A program made the translations under genes and the position numbers. This document shows positions 7,685-13,958 of a stretch of DNA of 17,933 bases, one piece after another. Below the pieces are notes generated by a model. That model made no database searches. It saw only the letters and a list, made by a program, of their open reading frames with translations, and had not been told where the DNA came from. This DNA comes from Bacteroidales bacterium (GTDB taxonomy: Bacteria; Bacteroidota; Bacteroidia; Bacteroidales; P3). Within the stretch, counting starts at the first letter, position 1. Each line of letters starts with the position of its first letter. The DNA is taken from NCBI GenBank assembly GCA_900769785.1, contig CAAGHV010000135.1, positions 1-17,933 on the forward strand, written 5' to 3'.

Positions 7685-8316
7685 GCTTGGTTTTCAGTTT
7701 TTATGATACGACGGTTTATAGTTTCTTTTATTTCCCTCTTACGTTGTTCCAATAGCAAATTTATTTTGTTGTCGTCTCTTTCATGCGATTGGGTTACCGA
7801 TATAGCTATAAAGGTAAACACATTAAGCGATACAACATTCATAATCAAATCCTCGGCCAATATGGGATTTATTATACCTCTATTTATATAATCATCCAAT
7901 TCTACTTGGAGTTTTTTGCAACTCTTGGCTATCACACCTCCTATTTTATCTTTCAATGTTTCGATAAATACAGGATTGTTGCGTATTTCGCCCATCAAAA
8001 AATATGGCAATTCGGGATTTGCTTTCAAAAAATCAAAATGAGTTTCTATTATAGCATCAATACGCTGAGGAAGTTCAAGATCCTTGCTCTCCACTATGGC
8101 CAGAATTGGTTCCTTGAGCATATCTATCTTATCTTCATATATTTTTCTGAAGATATTTTCTTTGGTTTGAAAATAATAATGTAGCATAGCATGGGTAACG
8201 CCTGCCCGTTCGGCTATCTGAGTGGTTTTGGTAGCCTCGTAGCCATTGGCCATAAACTCATGCTCCGCAGCTTTCAATATCAATTCTTTCTTGCTTTGCG
8301 TATTCTTCTTATCCAT
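7681..8316 (-). CDS. TetR-family transcriptional regulator
   Basis: The protein (211 residues) has an N-terminal TetR helix-turn-helix at about residues 8-55 (ILKAAEHEFMANGYEATKTTQIAERAGVTHAMLHYYFQTKENIF) and a variable helical ligand-binding domain after it. I take the ATG at 8316; the frame also allows a TTG at 8325, but the ATG gives the usual TetR N-terminus. Its stop overlaps the activase ATG by four bases, so regulator and activase are co-translated, suggesting that it controls this operon, possibly in response to an acyl-CoA or fatty acid (inference). Overlapping TTGTT/AACAA inverted repeats (8350-8375), just after the predicted start point, are a likely self-operator. The ligand cannot be read from the sequence. 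Confidence 0.88.
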   Translation of the reverse strand: MDKKNTQSKKELILKAAEHEFMANGYEATKTTQIAERAGVTHAMLHYYFQTKENIFRKIYEDKIDMLKEPILAIVESKDLELPQRIDAIIETHFDFLKANPELPYFLMGEIRNNPVFIETLKDKIGGVIAKSCKKLQVELDDYINRGIINPILAEDLIMNVVSLNVFTFIAISVTQSHERDDNKINLLLEQRKREIKETINRRIIKTENQA

Positions 8317-8349
8317 TACAATCAATTAATAATCAAATTCAAACAGCAT

Positions 8350-8375
8350 AAACAATTTTGTTTAACAAGTTTGTT
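8350..8375. promoter_or_regulatory. Candidate TetR operator (overlapping AACAA/TTGTT palindromes)
   Basis: Three overlapping inverted repeats: AAACAA-TT-TTGTTT (8350-8363), TTGTT-T-AACAA (8358-8368) and AACAA-GT-TTGTT (8364-8375). They lie between the -7 box (8384-8391) and the tetR start, over the predicted transcription start, a classic place for autorepression. Confidence 0.55.
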
Positions 8376-8383
8376 AGATATTG

Positions 8384-8391
8384 CAAAGATA
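8384..8391 (-). promoter_or_regulatory. -7 box of the tetR-activase-hslR-hydE operon
   Basis: TATCTTTG on the minus strand matches TAnnTTTG exactly and is followed by CA. No good TTG is seen at the -33 distance. The start point would be near 8377, with a leader of about 60 nt containing the palindromes. Confidence 0.6.
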
Positions 8392-8477
8392 CATCATTTT
8401 TTGGGGATTATATACTGTGTTATACTTTTTTAACGTGAAGTGAATGAAATGCTAATATTGGCAATAGGTAAATAAAA

Positions 8478-8509
8478 AAAAGTTGAAAGTATTAATACTT
8501 TCAACTTTT
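8478..8509 (-). terminator. Terminator of tRNA-Cys (32-bp perfect palindrome)
   Basis: Two perfectly complementary 16-nt arms centred between 8493 and 8494, beginning 4 bp past the tRNA on the minus strand. The palindrome ends in TTTT and is followed by four more T on that strand. It also lies upstream of the tetR promoter and so insulates the two units. Confidence 0.85.
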
Positions 8510-8512
8510 CAG

Positions 8513-8583
8513 AGGTCTCTTCCAGATTCGAACTGGAGTAAACGGTTTTGCAGACCGGCGCCTAGCCACTCGGCCAAGAGACC
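8513..8583 (-). tRNA. tRNA-Cys (anticodon GCA)
   Basis: The 71-nt cloverleaf folds on the minus strand: acceptor GGTCTCT/AGAGACC, a D arm with a GG-containing loop, the anticodon loop CTGCAAA (anticodon GCA, encoded at 8549-8551), a 4-nt variable loop, and a perfect T stem TCCAG/CTGGA with loop TTCGAAT. The discriminator is U73, as expected for tRNA-Cys. CCA is not encoded. Positions 27 and 43 form a C-U mismatch at the end of the anticodon stem; the remaining pairs are sound. It has its own promoter (8609-8639) and terminator. Confidence 0.95.
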
Positions 8584-8608
8584 TTCTCATAATCTCTTTT
8601 TGCGAGTG

Positions 8609-8639
8609 CAAAGGTACGACTTTTTTTTGAATCTACCAA
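8609..8639 (-). promoter_or_regulatory. Promoter of tRNA-Cys
   Basis: TACCTTTG (8616-8609) is a -7 box and TTG (8639-8637) lies 20 bases upstream. Transcription would start about 20 bp before the mature tRNA 5' end at 8583. It sits directly after the stop codon of the radical SAM gene. Confidence 0.75.
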
Positions 8640-8652
8640 ATGTTTTTTTTAT

Positions 8653-9426
8653 TTATCCGTAAACTTTTACATCAATACCCTCATTTCTAATCTTTTGAGC
8701 GTATATTTCCAATTCGTCAACGCTTAGTTTTTCGAGGTCTTTTTCGGGTGTTGCACGGTCAATTGCATACAACATTACGTATTTTGGACGTATTTTTTTC
8801 AATAATTCTATGTATTCGCCAAAGTCTTCATTGCTAACGTTTGATATAATTTTTCCATCGTTGCTGCCACGCAAAAGCAGGGTTTGTATTATACCTCTAT
8901 TACCAAAAAGTATGAGGTTATTTACAAGTTCGTCGAATGAATATTTTTCTGCTGTTGGCTTGTTTATACTATTTCGCATCGCAGCCATGCCGGCATCAAG
9001 TTTCAATACGGGGTTGTCTAGTTTTAGTAGTGCATTGTATATTTCGGGTCTTGATAGTTGTGTAGCGTTGGTTAGTAGTGTTATTACAGCGTTGGGGTAA
9101 TATTTGTTACGAATTTCTACCACCAAATCCACCACCTTCGGAAAGTCGGGGTGAAGGGTAGGTTCGCCATTGCCTGCAAAGGTGAATGAGTCCACCACTG
9201 TACCCTCGGCTTTAAGTTCGTCAATGCGTTTTTTTAATTGATTTCTAACATCTTCGTATGATGGAAGCTCTATTTTATTTTCTATAGTTTCTTCGTTCCA
9301 ACCACATTCGCAATATATACAATCGTAGGTGCAAAATTTGCGTTTCAATGGCAATAAATTTATGCCCAACGAATTTCCCAAGCGTCTGCTATGGATAGGT
9401 CCTATTATAGTATTTTCAAAAAGCAT
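8653..9426 (-). CDS. Radical SAM protein, COG0731-like Fe-S oxidoreductase
   Basis: The chosen ATG at 9426 gives 257 residues starting MLFENTIIGPIHSRRLGNSLG. The GP(V/I)(P/H)SRRLG-SLG opening followed by the cluster motif C32-x3-C36-xY-C39 (CTYDCIYCE) is the hallmark of the COG0731 family, related to wybutosine-type radical SAM proteins. FTFAGNGEPTLHPDF (about residues 83-97) is the SAM-contact region and LTNAT follows. The reaction is not known for the bacterial members, and no wybutosine role is expected in bacteria. A longer frame back to a TTG at 9471 is less likely because a -7 box (9448-9455) lies inside it. The gene is a single transcription unit, divergent from sufC and immediately before the tRNA-Cys promoter. 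Confidence 0.85.
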   Translation of the reverse strand: MLFENTIIGPIHSRRLGNSLGINLLPLKRKFCTYDCIYCECGWNEETIENKIELPSYEDVRNQLKKRIDELKAEGTVVDSFTFAGNGEPTLHPDFPKVVDLVVEIRNKYYPNAVITLLTNATQLSRPEIYNALLKLDNPVLKLDAGMAAMRNSINKPTAEKYSFDELVNNLILFGNRGIIQTLLLRGSNDGKIISNVSNEDFGEYIELLKKIRPKYVMLYAIDRATPEKDLEKLSVDELEIYAQKIRNEGIDVKVYG

Positions 9427-9447
9427 ATCTGTTATATTTTTATTTTG

Positions 9448-9455
9448 CAAAGTTA
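9448..9455 (-). promoter_or_regulatory. -7 box of the radical SAM gene
   Basis: TAACTTTG followed by CA matches TAnnTTTG and lies 22 bp before the ATG at 9426. It rules against the upstream TTG start at 9471. The nearest TTG upstream sits 23 bases away, longer than the usual 19-21. Confidence 0.6.
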
Positions 9456-9501
9456 CAACTTTTTTTCTCAATAGGAGTCAACTATTGGAAAAAAATATTT
9501 T

Positions 9502-9514
9502 TTATCAGTGATAA
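9502..9514. promoter_or_regulatory. Palindrome between the divergent radical SAM and sufC promoters
   Basis: TTATCA-G-TGATAA is a perfect 6+1+6 inverted repeat. It lies 47 bp before the sufC -7 box and 46 bp before that of the radical SAM gene, so one bound regulator could touch both promoters. Confidence 0.35.
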
Positions 9515-9561
9515 CAAACAATCTTGCTTGCCGATGTTTTTATAATCTGAAAAATATTTCG

Positions 9562-9569
9562 TATATTTG
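9562..9569 (+). promoter_or_regulatory. -7 box of the sufCD operon
   Basis: TATATTTG followed by CA matches TAnnTTTG. The -33 TTG is not at the usual distance. The predicted leader is about 80 nt, AT-rich, and holds a short palindrome (AATAAATTTATT) near 9604. A promoter here shows that transcription starts with sufC and not with a lost sufB. Confidence 0.65.
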
Positions 9570-9656
9570 CACTGAGTTTGCGGATTGAAAGATGTTTTTG
9601 AAAATAAATTTATTCCACACGTAGTTAAATAGTTAATAATAAAAAATAGATACATT

Positions 9657-10424
9657 ATGTCGTTATTATCGATACGTAATTTACATGCTTCCATAGGCGA
9701 TAAAGAAATATTAAAGGGAGTAAATCTAGAAATAAACAAAGGCGAAGTACATTCGATAATGGGACCCAATGGCAATGGTAAAAGTACTTTGGCTGCTGTT
9801 GTGGCAGGTAATAGTAAGTTTACCGTTACCCAAGGTGAGATTATTTTCAAAGGTAAAAACCTATTGGAAATGCCTATAGATGTGCGTGCTGCTGAGGGTA
9901 TATTTCTTGGTTTTCAGTATCCTGTGGAAATGCCTGGTGTAAGTATATCCAACTTTATGCGTACTGCAGTAAATGAGCAACGCAAATATCGTGGTCTCGA
10001 TCCTCTATCGGCATCGGACTTCTTAAAGTTGATGGAAGAAAAGAAAAAAGTGGTGGAGATGACTGCCAAACTAGCCAACCGTAGTGTAAACGAAGGTTTT
10101 TCGGGTGGTGAGAAAAAGAAAAACGAGATATTCCAAATGGCTATGCTCGACCCCGTTATGTCGTTTCTTGATGAAACTGATAGTGGCTTGGATATAGATG
10201 CCCTTCGTATAGTGGCTAACGGCGTAAACAAGTTACGCAGTAGCGAAAATGCCATAGTGGTAATAACTCACTACCAACGTTTGTTAGACTATATTGTTCC
10301 AGACTTTGTACATGTGCTATACGAAGGAAAGATAGTGAAATCGGGTACCAAAGAGCTAGCTTTGGAACTCGAAGCCAAAGGATATGAATGGATAAGACAA
10401 GAGTTGGAAAACAACCAAAAATAA
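9657..10424 (+). CDS. sufC: Fe-S cluster assembly ATPase SufC
   Basis: SufC is the ABC-type ATPase of the SUF scaffold, working in the cytosol with SufB and SufD to assemble [Fe-S] clusters. In 255 residues it shows Walker A GPNGNGKST (36-44), Q87 (Q-loop, FQYP), the ABC signature SGGEKK (149-154), Walker B with catalytic Glu (FLDETDSGLDIDAL, 170-183) and the H-loop H205. The DETDSGLDIDAL string is specific to SufC rather than transporter ATPases. Start ATG at 9657, with a promoter 88 bp upstream; sufD follows 7 bp after the stop. sufB, which normally stands directly upstream, is absent here. Confidence 0.97.
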   Translation: MSLLSIRNLHASIGDKEILKGVNLEINKGEVHSIMGPNGNGKSTLAAVVAGNSKFTVTQGEIIFKGKNLLEMPIDVRAAEGIFLGFQYPVEMPGVSISNFMRTAVNEQRKYRGLDPLSASDFLKLMEEKKKVVEMTAKLANRSVNEGFSGGEKKKNEIFQMAMLDPVMSFLDETDSGLDIDALRIVANGVNKLRSSENAIVVITHYQRLLDYIVPDFVHVLYEGKIVKSGTKELALELEAKGYEWIRQELENNQK

Positions 10425-10431
10425 CATTGCT

Positions 10432-11784
10432 ATGGAAAATACTTTGAACTATATCAATGCATCGCTTCAAAATTTTTCACCTATTGTTGAGATAGAAGAT
10501 AAGCAGACTATGGCTGTAGGTTATCTTAAGGAGCATGGCTTTGATTTTGGCAAAGATGAGGTGTGGCGGTTTGTTGATTTTTCGTCGTTCCTTGGCGATA
10601 GCCTAGACCTGCCCAACGCTGAGGATAAGCATGAATATGAGTTTACCTGCAATATTCCACATTTGGATACTACACGTCTAACTCTATTTAATGGCTATGT
10701 GGCCGATAGTGATAGAATGACTATCACCCCGCAAGGTGTGATAATGGGCAGTATCAGAGAGGCTTTGAAACAATATCCTCAACTTGTGGCCAAATATTTC
10801 GCCAATTGCTATAATAAAGATAATAGTTTTTTGGCTGCTAATACAGCACTATTTACTGATGGATTCTTTATATATGTTCCCGATAATGTAGTAATAGAAA
10901 AACCCATTCAGATACTCGATGTTATAAAGTCGCAGACACCGCTGTTTTTACAAACAAGAAATCTTATATATGTAGGTAAAAATAGCAGAATAACCCTTAT
11001 ACATTGTGACGACTCGTGCAACCAAAACCGTAGCTTTTCCAACAATGTCACTGAGATTTTTATAGACCAAGATGCACATGTGGAGCACTATAAGATGCAG
11101 AATATGAATAACAATTCGGGTTTGATGAATCATAACTACATAGTTATGCAACAGGGTGCCTCATTGCTATCCAACGCTATATCGCTCAATGGTGGTAATA
11201 TTCGTAACCACAACGAGGTGTGTATGCTTGGCGAACATTGCGATACCCAAATGCATGGTTTGTACCTGATGGATAAGGAACAGCGGATTGATAACTATGT
11301 GTATGTAGAACATGCTTTGCCCAACTGTACCAGCAACGAACTGTTTAAAGGTATATTGGACGATAGTGCACATGCTACCTTTAATGGTCATGTATTAGTG
11401 TGCAATAATGCTACAAAGACCGATGCATCGCAATCGAACAAAAATATATTGCTTACCGATAAGGCCACGGTCGATTCCAAGCCATTCCTTGAGATATACA
11501 ACGATGATGTGAAATGCTCGCATGGCTCAACAATAGGACAGCTTGACGAAACAGCCTTATTCTATATCCGTTCTCGTGGTATTAGCGAACGCACTGCCAA
11601 AACATTGCTTATGTATGCTTTTTGCGACGAAGTGATACAAAAGATTGCCATCAAGGCGTTGGCCGAACGCTTGTCAGATATGGTGAAGAAACGCTTGCAT
11701 GGCGAACTTACCGTTTGCGACGAGTGTGCACTTCACTGTTCGGTGCCCGATTGTAAGTTTGAGATTGATGTAACAAAACTATAG
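10432..11784 (+). CDS. sufD: Fe-S cluster assembly scaffold protein SufD
   Basis: The 450-residue protein is the SufD partner of SufB/SufC. Its right-handed beta-helix core (about residues 130-380) is rich in short strands, and the conserved region DDVKCSHGSTIGQLDE (about 360-375, with the family's Cys-x-His) is followed by LFYIRSRGIS, the SufB/SufD signature. SufD does not bind ATP; it supports iron entry into the SufBC2D complex. The C-terminus is unusual: C429-x2-C432-x3-C436-x4-C441 with H435, richer in Cys than the shorter tails known for the family, and followed by FEIDVTKL. It is 7 bp after sufC and 14 bp before a HAD gene. sufS, normally next, is missing. Confidence 0.95.
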   Translation: MENTLNYINASLQNFSPIVEIEDKQTMAVGYLKEHGFDFGKDEVWRFVDFSSFLGDSLDLPNAEDKHEYEFTCNIPHLDTTRLTLFNGYVADSDRMTITPQGVIMGSIREALKQYPQLVAKYFANCYNKDNSFLAANTALFTDGFFIYVPDNVVIEKPIQILDVIKSQTPLFLQTRNLIYVGKNSRITLIHCDDSCNQNRSFSNNVTEIFIDQDAHVEHYKMQNMNNNSGLMNHNYIVMQQGASLLSNAISLNGGNIRNHNEVCMLGEHCDTQMHGLYLMDKEQRIDNYVYVEHALPNCTSNELFKGILDDSAHATFNGHVLVCNNATKTDASQSNKNILLTDKATVDSKPFLEIYNDDVKCSHGSTIGQLDETALFYIRSRGISERTAKTLLMYAFCDEVIQKIAIKALAERLSDMVKKRLHGELTVCDECALHCSVPDCKFEIDVTKL

Positions 11785-11798
11785 TCTATTCTCGAAAT

Positions 11799-12449
11799 AT
11801 GATTAAGAATATAATATTCGACCTTTGCGGACCTATAATCACCATCGATTTGAATATGATGAACAACAAGTTTTTTGAATTGGGTGTGCGTGGAGTAGAT
11901 AATCCCTACAAGGCCCTCTACAAAGCCGGTGTTACCAAAGCATTCGAAAAAAATCAAATTACTGTCGATGAGTTTTGCGACGAGGTCCGCAAGGTGTTGG
12001 ATACACCTCTTACCGATGTGCAGATACTTGAGGCTTGGAATACTCTTATAGTGTCTGCGCCCATGGAACATGCTGTATTGCTTAAGCACTTGTCACATCG
12101 CTACAATCTCTATTTGCTTAGCAATAGTGATGTTGTTAATGCCGATTATTTTCGAAAATATGTTGGCGAAAACATGGGGCATGATTTGTTTCAGACTGCT
12201 TTTCGCAAAGTGTTTTTTTCGTGTGAACTTGGTTTGCGTAAGCCTGAGCCCGCAGTATTTCAAACTATTTTGGTAAAAGAGAAACTACATGCTACCGAAA
12301 CTCTTCTGATAGACGATTGTAAGAAACATACCGAAGGAGCATCGTTTGCCGGCTTGAACACTATATGGCTCGAGAAAGGCAAAGATATATCTGAATTATT
12401 CGATTCGGAAGGCAATGTTATTTACACTGCCACATCGCCTTTGATGTGA
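11799..12449 (+). CDS. HAD-superfamily hydrolase (HAD-IA, YihX-like phosphatase)
   Basis: The 216 residues carry all four HAD motifs: I, FDLCGPIITID with nucleophile D8; II, LLSNSD with S108/N109; III, GLRKPEP with K148; IV, LLIDDCKKH with D172 and D173. Residues about 20-90 are an alpha-helical C1 cap. FDL-G and SNSD/GLRKPEP resemble the YihX sugar-phosphatase branch. Motif I has Cys where Gly is usual in 'DLGNV/DLGGV', and the second acid of the classic DxD is not at +2, as in YihX-like proteins. The substrate is unknown. It is third in the sufCD unit (14-bp gap), so it should be co-transcribed. Its last 28 bp overlap the 3' end of thyA on the opposite strand. Confidence 0.8.
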   Translation: MIKNIIFDLCGPIITIDLNMMNNKFFELGVRGVDNPYKALYKAGVTKAFEKNQITVDEFCDEVRKVLDTPLTDVQILEAWNTLIVSAPMEHAVLLKHLSHRYNLYLLSNSDVVNADYFRKYVGENMGHDLFQTAFRKVFFSCELGLRKPEPAVFQTILVKEKLHATETLLIDDCKKHTEGASFAGLNTIWLEKGKDISELFDSEGNVIYTATSPLM

Positions 12450-13216
12450 GGATGTGGATCATAGCCTTCGAGTTGAAAATCGTCATAGTCGAAGTCGAAT
12501 ATATTTTTCTTTTCGGGATTTAGTTTCATTATAGGCAACTTTCTAGGTTGGCGGCTTAGTTGCAACTTTACTTGTTCCAGATGGTTGCTATATATGTGTG
12601 CATCGCCAAGGGTGTGGATAAACTCGCCATATCCCAAACCACAAGCTTGTGCTATCATCATGGTAAATAGGGTATAAGATGCTATATTGAATGGTACACC
12701 CAAAAATATATCGGCCGAACGTTGATACAGTTGGCACGATAGTTTTCCGTTGGCAACATAAAACTGAAACAATATATGGCATGGTGGCAAAGCCATCTTA
12801 TCTATTTCTCCCACATTCCATGCACATACAAGCAGTCGTCTTGAGTCTGGATTGGTCTTGATCTGTTCTATTAGTTGTGTTATTTGATCTACAGCTTCAC
12901 CATCGGCAGTAGCCCAACTGCGCCATTGCTTGCCATATATAGGACCAAGGTCGCCATTTTCGTCAGCCCATTCATCCCATATACTCACTTTGTGGTCGTG
13001 CAAATATTTGATATTGGTATCACCTTTCAAAAACCATAGTAACTCGTATATAATTGAGCGCAAATGTAGCTTTTTGGTTGTTAGCAGAGGAAAACCCTCG
13101 TTTAAATCAAAGCGCATCTGGTAGCCAAAAACACTTTGTGTGCCTGTACCTGTGCGGTCGCTCTTGGTGTTGCCATTGGTCAATACATGTTGTAAAAGGT
13201 CAAGATACTGTTTCAT
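12422..13216 (-). CDS. thyA: Thymidylate synthase ThyA
   Basis: ThyA methylates dUMP to dTMP with methylene-tetrahydrofolate. The 264-residue length equals the Escherichia coli enzyme. Seen: the phosphate-binding start SDRTGTGTQSVFG (19-31), WDEWAD (80-85), the catalytic C146 in LPPCHILFQFY, and the signature QRSADIFLGVPFNIASY (165-181). The C-terminus HPHIKGDVAV corresponds to the cap that closes over the active site. No folA follows it, although thyA-folA pairs are common. It is convergent with the HAD gene and overlaps it over 12422-12449, so no separate terminator fits between them. Confidence 0.97.
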   Translation of the reverse strand: MKQYLDLLQHVLTNGNTKSDRTGTGTQSVFGYQMRFDLNEGFPLLTTKKLHLRSIIYELLWFLKGDTNIKYLHDHKVSIWDEWADENGDLGPIYGKQWRSWATADGEAVDQITQLIEQIKTNPDSRRLLVCAWNVGEIDKMALPPCHILFQFYVANGKLSCQLYQRSADIFLGVPFNIASYTLFTMMIAQACGLGYGEFIHTLGDAHIYSNHLEQVKLQLSRQPRKLPIMKLNPEKKNIFDFDYDDFQLEGYDPHPHIKGDVAV

Positions 13217-13270
13217 ATTGCACTGTTTATTATGTGGTTGTATAATATGTTATCAATATTGTTTCGTATG

Positions 13271-13278
13271 CAAAGGTA
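13271..13278 (-). promoter_or_regulatory. -7 box of thyA
   Basis: TACCTTTG followed by CA matches TAnnTTTG; it lies 55 bp upstream of the thyA ATG. No TTG at the -33 distance. A perfect 8+2+8 AT-rich palindrome (13282-13299, ATTTTTAT-TG-ATAAAAAT) sits directly upstream in the spacer and may be a regulatory site or only AT-rich noise. Confidence 0.55.
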
Positions 13279-13374
13279 CTTATTTTTATTGATAAAAATC
13301 ATTACTTTCTAAAATCTTTTTTCAACCTTACATTTGGTCAATGCCAAAATATGATATAACTTTTTGTAAACGTT

Positions 13375-13502
13375 ACCTGTTGAATGAATTAAAATATATA
13401 CGAATATGTCCCCCACTATAGATCATTTCATGTAAAAGTGTTACAAGTATGCTGATATAATGCAAATTGTCATTAGATATATAGGCTTAAAATAGATCAT
13501 CG
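13375..13502 (+). repeat. Degenerate dispersed repeat, copy A
   Basis: Matches copy B (17815-17926) in the same orientation. Block 1 is ACC(T/C)GTTG(A/G)ATGAATTAAA (17 of 19 identical); block 2 (13441-13459) ends in TGATATA (15 of 19); block 3 is ATTG-CATTAG-like; block 4 is ATCATCG. The middle differs by a gap of roughly a dozen bases. Changes do not follow codon positions, arguing against coding. Confidence 0.6.
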
Positions 13503-13921
13503 TGATGTAGCCCGAATTTTCTCCCTATGCTTACATTACTATTAGGAGATGTAGATAAATCTATCTCGTGATGCAATTTTATTACTCTACTCGACGTGTT
13601 TTTTGTATTTCAATTAATTGTTGCAACTTTACAATTTATATGTATAATATTGGCGAATTTAATTCTAATTTCAATTCAATATGAAAGAGTTCTTTGAAAT
13701 AATGTACACTAGGCTTTGAGTTCTGAGCCGGCTTTAGCTTCGCAGGACTACGAGATCATGAGTAACGGTTTCTCCTTCTAAATATTTGTCTAGTCTTGCA
13801 AACTTGTGGATTTGTACTCTCATAAAAATTAGGGTGTAGTTCACGGCAGTAGAAAAGTACTTGTTAAAATACTGTTGATAAGTTGGTGAGTAGTGGCCTA
13901 GTCTATGTCAGAAAAAAAACG

Positions 13922-13929
13922 TATTTTTG
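13922..13929 (+). promoter_or_regulatory. -7 box of gyrB
   Basis: TATTTTTG followed by CA matches TAnnTTTG. It lies 30 bp before the ATG at 13959 and inside the longer frame that begins at 13905, supporting the shorter start. No TTG at the -33 distance. Confidence 0.6.
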
Positions 13930-13958
13930 CACAACGAAATAAAATATCAAAACATAGT

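Larger units (their letters stand above)
13217..13958. other. Long gene-free region between thyA and gyrB
   Basis: About 740 bp hold the thyA promoter at the left edge, degenerate repeat copy A (13375-13502), a small imperfect hairpin (GAGATGTAGAT/ATCTATCTC, 13545-13567) and the gyrB -7 box (13922-13929). Only short open frames exist, for example 26 codons at 13341-13421 and 12 codons at 13681, without supporting signals. I see no tRNA, rRNA or riboswitch fold that I recognise. An unannotated small RNA cannot be excluded. Confidence 0.6.

Noticed and set aside
9427..9471. TTG start extending the radical SAM protein by 15 residues
   Set aside because: A -7 box lies inside the extension, and the family begins near the internal ATG.
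13341..13421. 26-codon frame starting MPKYDITF, preceded by TACATTTG
   Set aside because: The -7-like box is only 5 bp from the ATG, and the frame is not kept in the matching repeat copy B.
13790..13890. Possible DnaA-box-like sequences (TTGTGGATT, TGTTGATAA) near gyrB suggesting an origin
   Set aside because: Each has one or more mismatches, there are only two, and no dnaA, dnaN or AT-rich unwinding cluster is present.
13905..13958. Upstream ATG extending gyrB by 18 residues
   Set aside because: The extension contains a -7 box and low-complexity residues; the downstream ATG gives the usual GyrB N-terminus.
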